Of a DNA stretch of 64,000 nucleotides, positions 47,370 through 56,123 are shown one piece after another. The notes below the pieces were generated by a model, which worked only from the letters and a program-made list of their open reading frames with translations, searched no databases and was not told the DNA's origin. Positions within the stretch are counted from its first letter, which is position 1; each line of letters begins with the position of its first letter. The translations under genes and the position numbers were made by a program. This DNA comes from JALORV01 sp963780715 (GTDB lineage: Bacteria > Pseudomonadota > Gammaproteobacteria > Burkholderiales > Burkholderiaceae_F), in contig CAWADK010000015.1 of the NCBI GenBank assembly GCA_963780715.1, forward strand, positions 186,001-250,000, read 5' to 3'.

Positions 47370-48149
47370 TCAGTGGGTCGCGGGCACGTGCCCGAGGCCC
47401 GCCGAGATGCGGCCGGCAGTTCCCAGCAGGTCTTCCAACCACTCGTCCTGCATTCTCTCGGCGGGTGCCGACACCGATAGCCCCGCCACCAGTCGGCCCG
47501 AATCGTCGCGGATGCCGGCGGCGATGCAGCGCACGCCCAGTTCCAGTTCCTCGTTGTCGCGCGCGTAGCCACGCGAGCGCACCTGCGAGAGTTCCTTTTC
47601 GAGCTTCGTGAGTTCCGTGATGCTGTTGCGCGTATGTCCGGCGAGTCCTGTACGAGTGGCGTACGCACGCACGACACGCGCGTCGTCAAACGCGAGGAAC
47701 AACTTGCCGCTTGAGGTCAGGTGCAGTGGTGCGCGTCCGCCGATCGCCCGCACGACCTGCATGCCCGATCGTTCGCTGTAAGCGCGATCGATGTAGACGA
47801 TCTCATCGCCCTGCCGCACGGAAAGGTTGACGGTCTGCCCGGTCTTGCGATGCAGATCGCGCATGGGCTCCAGCGCCGCTTCGCGCACCGACAGGCGCGC
47901 CTTCACCAGGTTGCCCAGTTCGAGCAGGCGCATGCCCAACCGATACGATCCCGGTGTTTCGGCGCGGTCGACGAACCGACCGACGACCATGTCATTTAGA
48001 ATCCGGTGCGCAGTCGATGGGTGCAATCCGGTGGCCTGCGCCAGGTCTTTCAGGCTGACCGGATCCGATCGGGCAGCAAGCGTATCGAGCAGTTTCATCA
48101 TCCGCTCGATCACCTGGATGGCAGTCTTTTCGCGCGTGGTCGGGGGCAT
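47370..48149 (-). CDS. IclR-family transcriptional regulator (probable lut regulator)
   Basis: 259-residue repressor/activator: winged helix-turn-helix (about 18-75, VSLKDLAQATGLHPSTAHRIL) and an IclR effector domain (about 90-250, with QGDEIVYIDRAYS and EELELGVRCIAAGIRDDSGR). The start at 48149 (MPPTTREKTAIQVIER) is preferred since it lies about 22 bases after a predicted promoter start; the frame is open further upstream but would include that promoter. It diverges from lutAB, so control of lactate or a related acid is the natural inference. Effector unknown. Confidence 0.88.
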   Translation of the reverse strand: MPPTTREKTAIQVIERMMKLLDTLAARSDPVSLKDLAQATGLHPSTAHRILNDMVVGRFVDRAETPGSYRLGMRLLELGNLVKARLSVREAALEPMRDLHRKTGQTVNLSVRQGDEIVYIDRAYSERSGMQVVRAIGGRAPLHLTSSGKLFLAFDDARVVRAYATRTGLAGHTRNSITELTKLEKELSQVRSRGYARDNEELELGVRCIAAGIRDDSGRLVAGLSVSAPAERMQDEWLEDLLGTAGRISAGLGHVPATH

Positions 48150-48177
48150 GGTGCAGAGCAATATTGCTACTGTACGC

Positions 48178-48205
48178 GTTATACCACCATACGAAACGAT
48201 GGCAA
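48178..48205 (-). promoter_or_regulatory. Putative sigma70 promoter of the iclR gene
   Basis: On the minus strand TTGCCA (48205-48200), a 16-base spacer and TATAAC (48183-48178). Each hexamer matches the consensus at five of six positions. The -35 lies inside the palindrome at 48195-48213, which suggests autoregulation. Confidence 0.55.
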
Positions 48206-48213
48206 ACATCGTT
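48195..48213. promoter_or_regulatory. Palindromic operator candidate between iclR and lutA
   Basis: AACGATG-GCAAA-CATCGTT, a 19-base inverted repeat with perfect 7-base arms. It covers the -35 of the iclR promoter and lies 96 bases before the lutA start. It is the best candidate for the IclR-protein binding site controlling both genes. Confidence 0.6.
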
Positions 48214-48308
48214 ATGCCGTGCGGCTTCGCAAAGGCTGATCGTCGTCATTTGCGATGCTTGGCCGATACTGCGTCGCAGCGCGGAAAGTCGCGTACCGGA
48301 GCACAAGC

Positions 48309-49034
48309 ATGCGCGTAGCGCTCTTCGTCACCTGCCTGGTCGACGCCGTCCGTCCCGAGATCGGCTTCTCGACACTCAAACTGCTGGAGTCTGCAGGCTG
48401 CGAAGTTGTCGTGCCTGAAATGCAGACCTGCTGCGGCCAGCCCGCCTACAACTCGGGCGACAGCGCCACAGCGCGCGCTCTTGCCGAAAAGGTGCTGCGC
48501 GAGTTCGACGGGTTCGAGTACGTCGTGATTCCGAGCGGCTCCTGCGGCGGGCAGATCAAGCACCAGTACATTGAACTGTTCCGAGATCACCCGGACCTGA
48601 AGTCACGGGCCGAGAACCTCGCCAGCCGCATCTATGAACTGACCGACTTCCTGACCAATATTCTGAAGGTCGAGAAGCTGCCGTCGACATTTTCCGGGCA
48701 CATCACTTACCACGATTCGTGCGCCGGCCTGCGTGAGATGGGAGTGAAGTCGCAGCCGCGCGCCCTGCTGGCCAAGCTGCCTGGAGTCCGCCTGACCGAG
48801 ATGAAGGACTGCGAGCAGTGCTGCGGTTTTGGCGGCACGTTCTCGATCAAGTACGGCGACATTTCCGGTGCGATCGTCGATGAAAAGTGCCGCAACGTGC
48901 GCGCGAGCGGCGCCGATGCGGTGGTCCTGGGAGACCTGGGCTGCATCCTCAACATCGAAGGCCGGCTGCGGCGCACCGGCGACACGACGACACGCGTGCT
49001 GCATGTTGCGCAGGTTCTTGCAGGGGATGCCTGA
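48309..49034 (+). CDS. lutA: L-lactate utilisation protein LutA/LldE (CCG-domain Fe-S protein)
   Basis: 241-residue cytoplasmic protein of the LutABC lactate-oxidising complex, with two cysteine-rich CCG domains: CCGQPAYNSG (about 46-55) and CCGFGGTF (about 174-181), plus SGSCGGQ and HDSC. The start at 48309 (MRVALFVTCLVDA) is the family start. Its stop overlaps the lutB ATG (TGATG). Divergent from the iclR gene. Heterodisulfide-reductase or glycolate-oxidase subunits share CCG domains, but the pairing with LutB fixes the call. Confidence 0.9.
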   Translation: MRVALFVTCLVDAVRPEIGFSTLKLLESAGCEVVVPEMQTCCGQPAYNSGDSATARALAEKVLREFDGFEYVVIPSGSCGGQIKHQYIELFRDHPDLKSRAENLASRIYELTDFLTNILKVEKLPSTFSGHITYHDSCAGLREMGVKSQPRALLAKLPGVRLTEMKDCEQCCGFGGTFSIKYGDISGAIVDEKCRNVRASGADAVVLGDLGCILNIEGRLRRTGDTTTRVLHVAQVLAGDA

Positions 49035-50464
49035 TGCAGACGCAGTCGATGCACTTCAAGTCGCGCGCTGGCCAGAAGCTCGCGGACGCACGTTTGCAGA
49101 AGAACCTGAAGAAACTGTCGGAAAAGTTCGTGACGGCGCGCGCTTCGGCCATCACCGAACTCGACGACTTCGAGGGCACGCGCAGTGCGGCGGTGGAGCG
49201 CCGCAATCGTGCGCTCGAGCGCCTCGACCTCTGGCTGGAGACTTTCGAGCGCAACGCGACCGCGCGCGGCGCGGTCGTGCTTTATGCGCAGACTCCGGAA
49301 GAAGCGACGCGCCTGATCGTCGATATCGCCAGGAAGCATGGCGTGCGGAAGGTCACGAAGTCGAAATCCATGGTGTCGGAGGAGGTTCAGCTCAACGCGG
49401 CGTTCAGCGCGGCCGGCGTGCAGCCGGTCGAGACGGATCTCGGTGAGTACATCCTGCAGATCAATGACAACGAGGCCCCATCACACATCATTGCTCCGGT
49501 CATCCACAAGGACAAAGAGGAAATCTCGGCGCTCTTCGCAAAGACTCACGGCACCGAGCGCAAGGAGGAGATCACGCAGCTGACGCGCGAGGCGCGCGAG
49601 GTGCTGCGCGGGCACTTCCTGTCGGCCGACATGGGCGTGACCGGCGCCAACTTCCTCATTGCCGAGACGGGGACGGTTGCCCTCGTGACCAACGAAGGCA
49701 ACGAAGGCATGTGCACGATCCTGCCGCCCAAGGTGCACGTCGTGCTGACCGGCATCGAGAAGGTGCTGCCGACCCTGGAAGATGTGGCGACCATCATGCG
49801 CCTGCTGCCGCGTTCTGCCACCGGGCAGCCGATTTCGAACTACTTTTCGCTACTCACCGGGCCGCGCCGGCCCGGGGAAACGGATGGCCCCGAGCACATG
49901 TACTACGTGCTGGTCGATGCGGGGCGGACGGGACTGCTCGGCAGCGACTTCCAGGAGATGCTGCGTTGTATCCGCTGCGGTGCCTGCATGAACCATTGCC
50001 CCGTGTATCAGAAGATCGGGGGCCACGCGTATGGCTGGGTCTACCCGGGGCCCATGGGGTCCGTGCTGACGCCGAGCTATGTCGGTATCGAGAACGCTCT
50101 CGACCTTCCCCATGCCGCCACGCTGTGCGGCCAGTGCAGCGTCGTCTGCCCGGTCAAGATTCCGCTACCCGACCTGCTGCGGAAGTTGCGTGAAAAGCAA
50201 TGGGAGCGTGGGCTGAGGCCGTGGTACGAGCACGTGGCGATCGGCGGCTGGGCGTTTGTCGCCACGCGCCCGGCGCTCTACGCGCTTGGTTCACGCATTG
50301 CCGTGCGGCTGCTCAACTTCCTGGGTGGGCGCGACCGGCTGATCCGCCAGTTGCCGATCGGTGCGGCGGGCTGGACCAGGACGCGCGATTTCCCCGCGCC
50401 GAGCGGCCGCACCTTCCGCGACATGTACCGGGAGCGCCGCGCCAGCGGCGGCCGCACTCCCTAG
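49034..50464 (+). CDS. lutB: L-lactate utilisation protein LutB/LldF (DUF162 plus 4Fe-4S)
   Basis: 476-residue iron-sulfur subunit. The ATG at 49034 overlaps the lutA stop by one base. It has an N-terminal helical part, an LUD/DUF162 domain (about 65-290, VTKSKSMVSEE and GVTGANFLIAETGT) and two ferredoxin-type clusters, CIRCGACMNHCPVY (about 314-327) and CGQCSVVCPVK (about 364-374), followed by a C-terminal DUF3390. No lutC follows: the next gene is convergent. The third subunit, or a substitute, must be elsewhere. Confidence 0.92.
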   Translation: MQTQSMHFKSRAGQKLADARLQKNLKKLSEKFVTARASAITELDDFEGTRSAAVERRNRALERLDLWLETFERNATARGAVVLYAQTPEEATRLIVDIARKHGVRKVTKSKSMVSEEVQLNAAFSAAGVQPVETDLGEYILQINDNEAPSHIIAPVIHKDKEEISALFAKTHGTERKEEITQLTREAREVLRGHFLSADMGVTGANFLIAETGTVALVTNEGNEGMCTILPPKVHVVLTGIEKVLPTLEDVATIMRLLPRSATGQPISNYFSLLTGPRRPGETDGPEHMYYVLVDAGRTGLLGSDFQEMLRCIRCGACMNHCPVYQKIGGHAYGWVYPGPMGSVLTPSYVGIENALDLPHAATLCGQCSVVCPVKIPLPDLLRKLREKQWERGLRPWYEHVAIGGWAFVATRPALYALGSRIAVRLLNFLGGRDRLIRQLPIGAAGWTRTRDFPAPSGRTFRDMYRERRASGGRTP

Positions 50465-50466
50465 CT

Positions 50467-50997
50467 TCAATCTGCCGGCGCGTCCGCTGCGCCAGTCTCT
50501 GAGACGCGTCGATAGATGGGACCACTCGCATCGCGCGCCGCGGCGTAAAGCGCCACGTGGGCGGAGCGCCATGGAACCGGCTCGGCCAGGGGCCCCGCGC
50601 AGTCGAAACGGCGCACGTCCCGAAACAGCGTCACATGAGGCACAAAGGCCTTGCGGTCGAACGGGATGCCGCGCTGATCGAGACGCGTGCGTGCGCGCGC
50701 CGCACAGGCCGCAAGCTCTTGGTTGAGGGGGCCTCCGGCCCAGGCGACACGTGCGCGTGGAAAGCTGCCGAGGGTGTCGATCGTCCAGTCGCAGGGATCG
50801 GCCGCCAGGTCGTTGCAGTCGTGCGCCAGCGTCGCGGCACGAGCCGGCTCCAGTTCACCGATGAAAGCGAGGGTCAGATGCAGGTTGCGCGCCTGCATCG
50901 CGCGACCGTCTGACACACGGGTCTTCAGCCCGGCAATCAGCCGCTCCAGCGCCAGTCGGGTCTCGTCGGTGGGCCAGGCGGCAATGAAGCACCGCAT
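50467..50997 (-). CDS. thpR: RNA 2',3'-cyclic phosphodiesterase ThpR (2H family, 2'-5' RNA ligase)
   Basis: 176-residue 2H phosphoesterase. The ATG at 50997 (MRCFIAAWPTDETRLALE) is chosen; the frame runs upstream into pyrD but that part is not family-like. Both active-site HxT motifs are present: HLTLAFIGEL (about 44-53) and HVTLFRDVRRF (about 124-134). Opens cyclic phosphates and can ligate tRNA halves in vitro; its physiological role is not settled. It starts 4 bases after the pyrD stop and is the last gene of this minus-strand unit. Confidence 0.88.
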   Translation of the reverse strand: MRCFIAAWPTDETRLALERLIAGLKTRVSDGRAMQARNLHLTLAFIGELEPARAATLAHDCNDLAADPCDWTIDTLGSFPRARVAWAGGPLNQELAACAARARTRLDQRGIPFDRKAFVPHVTLFRDVRRFDCAGPLAEPVPWRSAHVALYAAARDASGPIYRRVSETGAADAPAD

Positions 50998-51001
50998 CGC
51001 G

Positions 51002-52081
51002 TCACGTGGCGCGCGGGGCACGCCGTTTGCGCGCGGCGACGGGCTGCGCGTTCGCCGCGCGAATAGCCTCGACACACTGCCCGACGAGCTCCGGTCCGGA
51101 GTAGATGAAGCCGGTGTAGATCTGAACCAGCGAGGCCCCGGCGCGGATCTTCTCGACGGCGTCGCGGCCTTCCATGATCCCGCCGACTCCAATGATCGGA
51201 AGCCGGCCCTGCAGGTGCCCGGCGAGCTGCGCGATGACTTCTGTCGCACGCTCCTTCAGCGGCCGTCCGGACAGACCGCCCGCTTCCTCTGCATGCGCCA
51301 GGCCGCGCACCCGGTCGCGCGCAATCGTCGTGTTGGTGGCGATCACGCCGTCGACATCGTGCGCGACGAGCGCATCGGCCAGCGGAGGGATCGCCTCGTC
51401 CTCGAGATCGGGGGCAATCTTCACTGCCAGCGGAACGCGACGTCCATGCTGGTCCTCGAGCCTGCGGCGCTCGTCGCGCAGGCCGCGCAGCAGGCCGCCG
51501 AGCTCGCGTTCGCCCTGCAATGCGCGCAGGTCCTTCGTATTGGGCGACGAGATGTTGACCGCGATGTAGTCGGCATCAAGATAGACGGCACGCAGGCCGG
51601 CGACGTAGTCGTCGAGTGCACGCTCGATGGGCGTCGTGGCGTTCTTGCCGATGTTGAGGCCGAGGATGCCGCCCTCCGCGCGGAACTGCTTCTGGGCTTG
51701 CACGTTGGCGACGAAGCGTTCGACGCCGTCGTTGTTGAAGCCCATGCGGTTGATCAGGCCCTGCGCGGGCACGAGACGGAACAGGCGCGGCTTCGGGTTG
51801 CCAGGTTGCGGACGCGGTGTGACGGTGCCGGCCTCGATGTGCCCGAATCCAAAGGTCCCGAGGGCGTCGATATGCGCGGCGTTCTTGTCCATGCCTGCAG
51901 CGAGCCCCACCGGATTGCGGAAGGTTAGGCCCATGACCTGCACGGGAAGGTCGGGAACACGCCCAGCGATGACGCGGGTCAGGCCGCAACCGGCGGCGAG
52001 GTCGAGCTTGGACAGTGTCAGCTCGTGCGCGACCTCGGGGTCGAGCCGGAACAGGATGGAACGGGCCAGTGGATACAGCAC
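51002..52081 (-). CDS. pyrD: Dihydroorotate dehydrogenase (quinone), class 2
   Basis: 359-residue FMN enzyme oxidising dihydroorotate to orotate and reducing quinone at the inner membrane. The amphipathic N-terminal helices (MLYPLARSILFRLDPEVAHELTL) mark class 2. FMN and substrate elements: GLAAGMDKNA (about 60-69), NRMGFNNDG (about 111-119), the catalytic-serine segment NISSPNT (about 177-183) and VGGI / AGASLVQIYTGF near the C-terminus. Lies 29 bases after bpt. It is the only pyrimidine gene in this unit; pyrG is at 57.7 kb. Confidence 0.96.
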   Translation of the reverse strand: MLYPLARSILFRLDPEVAHELTLSKLDLAAGCGLTRVIAGRVPDLPVQVMGLTFRNPVGLAAGMDKNAAHIDALGTFGFGHIEAGTVTPRPQPGNPKPRLFRLVPAQGLINRMGFNNDGVERFVANVQAQKQFRAEGGILGLNIGKNATTPIERALDDYVAGLRAVYLDADYIAVNISSPNTKDLRALQGERELGGLLRGLRDERRRLEDQHGRRVPLAVKIAPDLEDEAIPPLADALVAHDVDGVIATNTTIARDRVRGLAHAEEAGGLSGRPLKERATEVIAQLAGHLQGRLPIIGVGGIMEGRDAVEKIRAGASLVQIYTGFIYSGPELVGQCVEAIRAANAQPVAARKRRAPRAT

Positions 52082-52110
52082 GCTGCCATCTTAGCGGCGC
52101 GCCGGCCGGA

Positions 52111-52872
52111 CTAGGTTCGGGAGGGCGGCTCGCGCAGGCGGTCCCAGCGGCCGCCGCGTAATATCTCGACCGGCCGGAAGCGCGCCTTGTAGGCCATCTT
52201 CGGGCTCTCGGCGATCCAGTAGCCGAGGTAGAGATACGGCAGCTTCAGCGCACGGCATTGCTCGATCTGCCACAGGATGTTGTAGGTGCCGAAGCTCGCA
52301 GCCTCGATGTCGGGATCGAAGAACGTGTAGACGGACGAGAGGCCGTCGTTGAGCATGTCGATGATCGACACCATGCGCAACAAGCCGACGCCCTTGCCGT
52401 CGGCGACCGGGTCGCGGAACTCGACCAGCCGCGTGTTGACCTTGCTCTGGAGCAGGAACTGCGAGTACTGCTCCTTGCTGTCGTTGTCCATGCCGCCGCC
52501 GGCGTGGCGCGTCGCCTGGTACCGCAGGTATAGGTCGTAGTGCTCGGGATCGAACGCCAGCGTGGCCACGCGCGAGACCAGGTCCGCGTGGTGCTGCCAG
52601 GCCCGCCGCTGGGCCCGGTTCGAGTGGTACTCGGCGACCGGCACACGCACGGGCACGCAGGCACGGCAGCCGTCGCAATACGGGCGGTAAGTGAAGATTC
52701 CGCTGCGGCGAAAGCCCATTTTGACCAGCTCGCTGTACACGTCCGCATTGATCAGATGTGCGGGTGTGGCGACCTGCGAGCGGGCCTGGCGGTCGTCGAG
52801 ATAACTGCAGGGGTAGGGCGCCGTCGCATAGAACTGCAGCGCCGAAAAGGGGAGTTCCTTGAGATTCGCCAC
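52111..52872 (-). CDS. bpt: Aspartate/glutamate leucyltransferase Bpt
   Basis: 253-residue aminoacyl-tRNA-protein transferase that adds Leu to N-terminal Asp/Glu, creating N-degrons for ClpS/ClpAP. Family blocks: CSYLDDRQARSQVA (about 22-35), GFRRSGIFTYRPYCDGCRACVP (about 53-74, with the metal-binding cysteines), and LGYWIAESPKMAYKARFRPVE (about 216-236). It begins with GTG at 52872 directly after the aat stop. Forms an N-end-rule pair with aat. Confidence 0.96.
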   Translation of the reverse strand: MANLKELPFSALQFYATAPYPCSYLDDRQARSQVATPAHLINADVYSELVKMGFRRSGIFTYRPYCDGCRACVPVRVPVAEYHSNRAQRRAWQHHADLVSRVATLAFDPEHYDLYLRYQATRHAGGGMDNDSKEQYSQFLLQSKVNTRLVEFRDPVADGKGVGLLRMVSIIDMLNDGLSSVYTFFDPDIEAASFGTYNILWQIEQCRALKLPYLYLGYWIAESPKMAYKARFRPVEILRGGRWDRLREPPSRT

Positions 52873-52873
52873 G

Positions 52874-53614
52874 TCAGTTCACCGCAGAGGGTTGCGGCGC
52901 CAGCAGCGCGTTCAGCCGCGCGTGCCGGTACTTGGCCCAGGCGATGGGCGCCTGGGTCACCGCGCTCGCCACATGGGCGCAGAACATGTCTCGTGCAATC
53001 TCGCGTCCTCCGAGAGAGGCCAGGTGCCTCGTGTTCTGCTGGCAGTCTATCACCGGCACCCCTTCGGACTGCAGTATTCGCACCAGGGCCGCCAGCGCGA
53101 TCTTGGAGGCATCGGCCACGTGCGCGAACATCGATTCGCCAAAGAACATGCGGCCGATGCTGACGCCGTAAAGGCCTCCGACCAGGCGACCGTCGACGCG
53201 CGTCTCCACCGAGTGAGCGAGCCCGCGCAGATGCAGGGCTCCGTAGGCGTCCTTGACCTGCTGCGTGATCCAGGTGCCGACCTCGGCCGAGCGCGGCGCG
53301 GCACAGGCCTGCATGACGCCCGCGAAGTCCCGATCAGCCGTCACTTCGATGTCAGTACCGGTGGCCGCACGTCGCAGTGCCTTTCCCAGTGAACGCGAAA
53401 CGCGGAATTCGTCGCAGTACAGGACCATGCGGGGATCAGGCGACCACCAGAGCACCGGCTCGCCCTCCGCGTACCAGGGAAATATCCCTTGCCGATAGGC
53501 CGCGACCAGGTGCTCGACCGTGAGTTCCGAGCTTGCGGCCAGCAGTCCGTTCGGTGACCGCAGTGCGGTGTCCACGCCCGGAAACGGCTGCCCGGCGGAC
53601 AGCCAGGGAATCAT
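52874..53614 (-). CDS. aat: Leucyl/phenylalanyl-tRNA--protein transferase Aat
   Basis: 246-residue enzyme that transfers Leu or Phe from tRNA to N-terminal Arg/Lys, marking proteins for ClpS/ClpAP. Shows PNGLLAASSELTVEHLVAAYRQGIFPWY, the YRQGIFPWY family signature, LWWSPDPRMVL, and the catalytic RMFFGESMFAHVADASKIAL block. Its ATG overlaps the Nudix stop by 4 bases; bpt starts at once after it. clpB is in the window, but clpA and clpS are not. Confidence 0.96.
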   Translation of the reverse strand: MIPWLSAGQPFPGVDTALRSPNGLLAASSELTVEHLVAAYRQGIFPWYAEGEPVLWWSPDPRMVLYCDEFRVSRSLGKALRRAATGTDIEVTADRDFAGVMQACAAPRSAEVGTWITQQVKDAYGALHLRGLAHSVETRVDGRLVGGLYGVSIGRMFFGESMFAHVADASKIALAALVRILQSEGVPVIDCQQNTRHLASLGGREIARDMFCAHVASAVTQAPIAWAKYRHARLNALLAPQPSAVN

Positions 53615-54171
53615 GTTCCCGACACGCCGTGCCGCAGCGCGGGCGGTTCGATCGCCTCGGTGTGGACCCCAAAGCTGCCGCGCGCACGGTCGCTGAAGTA
53701 GTGGCGCAGCGTGCTCGCAACGGTACGGAACGCGATCTCGCTCCAGGGGATGGCTTGCTCGCGGAACAGCTGCACCTCGAGGCTTTCTTCGCCTGGCGCG
53801 AAACTCAGGTCGAGCAATTGCGCCTGGAAGAAGATGTGCACCTGCTCGACGTGAGGAACGTCGATCACCGAGAAGATCGGTCCGAGTTCAATACGGGCAC
53901 CAGCCTCTTCCAGCGTTTCACGCATAGCGCCGCCGGCCGTTGTTTCTCCAACCTCCATGAAGCCCGCCGGCAGCGTCCACTTGCCGTGACGCGGCTCGAT
54001 CGCGCGACGGCACAGCAGGATCTCGTCGCCCCAGACCGGAATCGTGCCGACCACCGGGCGCGGGTTGACGTAGTGGATCGTGCCGCACTGGTCGCAGCAG
54101 GCGCGCAGTCGATTGTCGCCGCCGGGCACGCGCAGCGTGATCGCACTTCCGCACATCGAGCAGTAACGCAT
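53611..54171 (-). CDS. Nudix hydrolase with N-terminal zinc ribbon
   Basis: 186-residue pyrophosphohydrolase. A zinc-ribbon (CSMCG ... CDQCG, about residues 4-32) precedes the Nudix fold with a complete box, GFMEVGETTAGGAMRETLEE (begins near residue 71). The start at 54171 (MRYCSMCGS) is preferred; the upstream 26 codons are unlike the family. The ribbon-Nudix layout resembles NudC (NADH pyrophosphatase) but without its large N-terminal domain, so the substrate is open. First gene of the Nudix-aat-bpt-pyrD-thpR unit. Confidence 0.86.
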   Translation of the reverse strand: MRYCSMCGSAITLRVPGGDNRLRACCDQCGTIHYVNPRPVVGTIPVWGDEILLCRRAIEPRHGKWTLPAGFMEVGETTAGGAMRETLEEAGARIELGPIFSVIDVPHVEQVHIFFQAQLLDLSFAPGEESLEVQLFREQAIPWSEIAFRTVASTLRHYFSDRARGSFGVHTEAIEPPALRHGVSGT

Positions 54172-54314
54172 CTCCGGCGAATCCCCTGCGGGGAAGTCTA
54201 GCCCACGGTGCCGGCTATCGGACGTGCTCGGGGGCGTTGGCGGCGTCATAATCGGGGGGCAGCAGGCCTGATGGCGCCGGGCAATACCAATTCAATGCGT
54301 CAAGGGGAGGGGGT

Positions 54315-54737
54315 ATGAAGACGGTGCTCGTTCCGATCGATGGATCGGAGTGTTCGCTGCGTGCCATTCATTACCTCATCGGCGCGCGTCGGGGTGAGCG
54401 CGATCCGACACTGCACCTGCTCAACGTACAGCCGGCGATGACGGGCGACGTGCGCCAGTTCGTCGCCCGTTCCGACATCAGTGAATACCACCGCGCGCAG
54501 AGCGACGACGCACTGCGTCCCGCGCGCGACCTGCTCGAAGGGGCCGGCATCGCCTACGAGTCTCACCTGTCGCTCGGCCACGCAGCGGAGTGCATCATCC
54601 GCCGCGCCGATGAGCTGGGCTGTGATCACATCGTGATGGGGACGCACGGACGCACGGCGCTTGCGGATCTGCTGGTCGGCTCGACCACTCTGAGAGTTCT
54701 CCATGGGACGCTGCTTCCCGTGGTACTCGTCAAGTGA
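54315..54737 (+). CDS. Universal stress protein (UspA family), first copy
   Basis: 140-residue cytoplasmic alpha/beta protein. The ATP-binding signature GTHGRTALADLLVGSTT (about 113-129, G-2x-G-9x-GST) is present, so it is an ATP-binding Usp. GGGAGGGGG precedes the ATG. Followed by an ion-transporter-type gene and then a second Usp; the three probably form one operon. Trigger unknown. Confidence 0.88.
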   Translation: MKTVLVPIDGSECSLRAIHYLIGARRGERDPTLHLLNVQPAMTGDVRQFVARSDISEYHRAQSDDALRPARDLLEGAGIAYESHLSLGHAAECIIRRADELGCDHIVMGTHGRTALADLLVGSTTLRVLHGTLLPVVLVK

Positions 54738-54788
54738 CTCGCGCCCGTACTTGACGATGTCCGGCATCGACTCCCAGCGAAAGAGACA

Positions 54789-56105
54789 ATGAGCCCCCTG
54801 GCCTGGTTTGCGTTGATCATCTTTGCGATCACCATCGTCGTGGTCATCGCCAATGTGGTGGACGGCACGATTGCCGCCCTGCTGGGCGTCACCGTGATGA
54901 TCTGGTTCGGTGTCGTCACCGATGTCGACGCGTTCGGGCTGGTCGATTGGAACGTGATGGCCATTTTGGTCAGCATCTGGATCATCGCAGGCTACTTTGG
55001 CAGGACCGGCGTGCCGAGCTGGCTGTCCGTGCAGGCGCTGAAGCTGTCGGGCGGGCGTCCCGGCGTGCTGGTGATGATCCTCTCGGTGCTCTCCGGCGTG
55101 ATTTCGATGTTCGTCGACAACGTCGTCGTCATCCTGATGATGGCGCCGGTGGCACTGCCGCTCGCGCGTGCCTTGCGACTGCCCATCACGCCCGTCGTGC
55201 TGATGATCGGGTTCAGCGCCAACTTCATGGGAACGGCGCTGCTGCTGGGCGATCTTCCACCGCAGATGATGCACAGCGTATCCGGCGCGGAGTTCATGGA
55301 CTTCATCTGGCAGCAGGGCCGACCGTCGTCTTTCCCGATCCTGATACTGACCTTTGCGATCACGCTGGCGGCAATGTATGCCTACGGCTTTCGCTCGCAT
55401 CGGCGGCAAGCGGTCGATCCGAGCTCGCTCGGGATCGAAACCCACATTCCGAACAAGCTGTTTGCCGGCATCGTGGTCGGCTGGTTTCTGTTGACCGTCA
55501 TCGGGATGGCATTCCGCCAGGTTCTGGGCGTGAAGCTCGGCTTCATCGCGATGACTGGCGCGGTAACCCTGGTGCTGGTGCTCGAACTGCTCGGCGATCG
55601 AGTGAAGGCGCCGGACTTCGAGGAAATGCTGGGGGAGCTCGACTGGCGCGCGATCTTCTTTTACATCGCGCTTTTTGCGCTGGTCGGTGCGCTCGAGAAG
55701 ATGCACATCCTGGACCTGTTGGCGACGGCCCTGCGACCGCTGTTCCTCGAAAACCTCGCCCTCGGTGCAACGTTGCTGTATTGGATCACGGTGCCCATCG
55801 TCGGCATTGTCGAGCACGACGCTTACATCCTGACCTTTCTCTACACGATCAAGGAACTGCAGGCCGATGGAGTGGCGGCCTGGCCGCTGTGGTGGATGCT
55901 GCTGTGGGCTGGGACGCTGGGCAGCAACCTGACGGTCGCCGGTGCGCCTGCCCTGTTCGCGGCACTGAACATCTGCGAGCGTGAAGAGAAGCGCAAGGTG
56001 TCGCTGCGCGAGTTTCTTTCTTGGAGCGTGCCCTTCACGCTGGTGGCAGCCTTTGTTTGCTACGTGCTGGGTATGCTCATCTGGGTGCTGCCGTACGTAA
56101 AGTAG
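54789..56105 (+). CDS. SLC13/ArsB-NhaD-type transporter between two Usp genes
   Basis: Inner-membrane protein of 438 residues with about 11-12 helices (IT superfamily, CitMHS/ArsB/NhaD). Helix 1 (FALIIFAITIVVVIANVVDG), a re-entrant hairpin GVISMFVDNVVVILMMAPVAL (about 102-122), and helix 10 LLWAGTLGSNLTVAGAPALF (with the second clamp-like loop) are visible. Substrate could be Na+/H+, arsenite or a carboxylate; the sequence does not decide. It is sandwiched between two usp genes (51 and 18 bases away), suggesting stress regulation of transport. Confidence 0.8.
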   Translation: MSPLAWFALIIFAITIVVVIANVVDGTIAALLGVTVMIWFGVVTDVDAFGLVDWNVMAILVSIWIIAGYFGRTGVPSWLSVQALKLSGGRPGVLVMILSVLSGVISMFVDNVVVILMMAPVALPLARALRLPITPVVLMIGFSANFMGTALLLGDLPPQMMHSVSGAEFMDFIWQQGRPSSFPILILTFAITLAAMYAYGFRSHRRQAVDPSSLGIETHIPNKLFAGIVVGWFLLTVIGMAFRQVLGVKLGFIAMTGAVTLVLVLELLGDRVKAPDFEEMLGELDWRAIFFYIALFALVGALEKMHILDLLATALRPLFLENLALGATLLYWITVPIVGIVEHDAYILTFLYTIKELQADGVAAWPLWWMLLWAGTLGSNLTVAGAPALFAALNICEREEKRKVSLREFLSWSVPFTLVAAFVCYVLGMLIWVLPYVK

Positions 56106-56123
56106 CTGGCAACGGGAGGGAGC

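Noticed and set aside
47381..47394. CGGGCACGTGCCCG palindrome as terminator between pbpG and iclR
   Set aside because: There is no loop and no T-run, and it lies within the iclR coding end.
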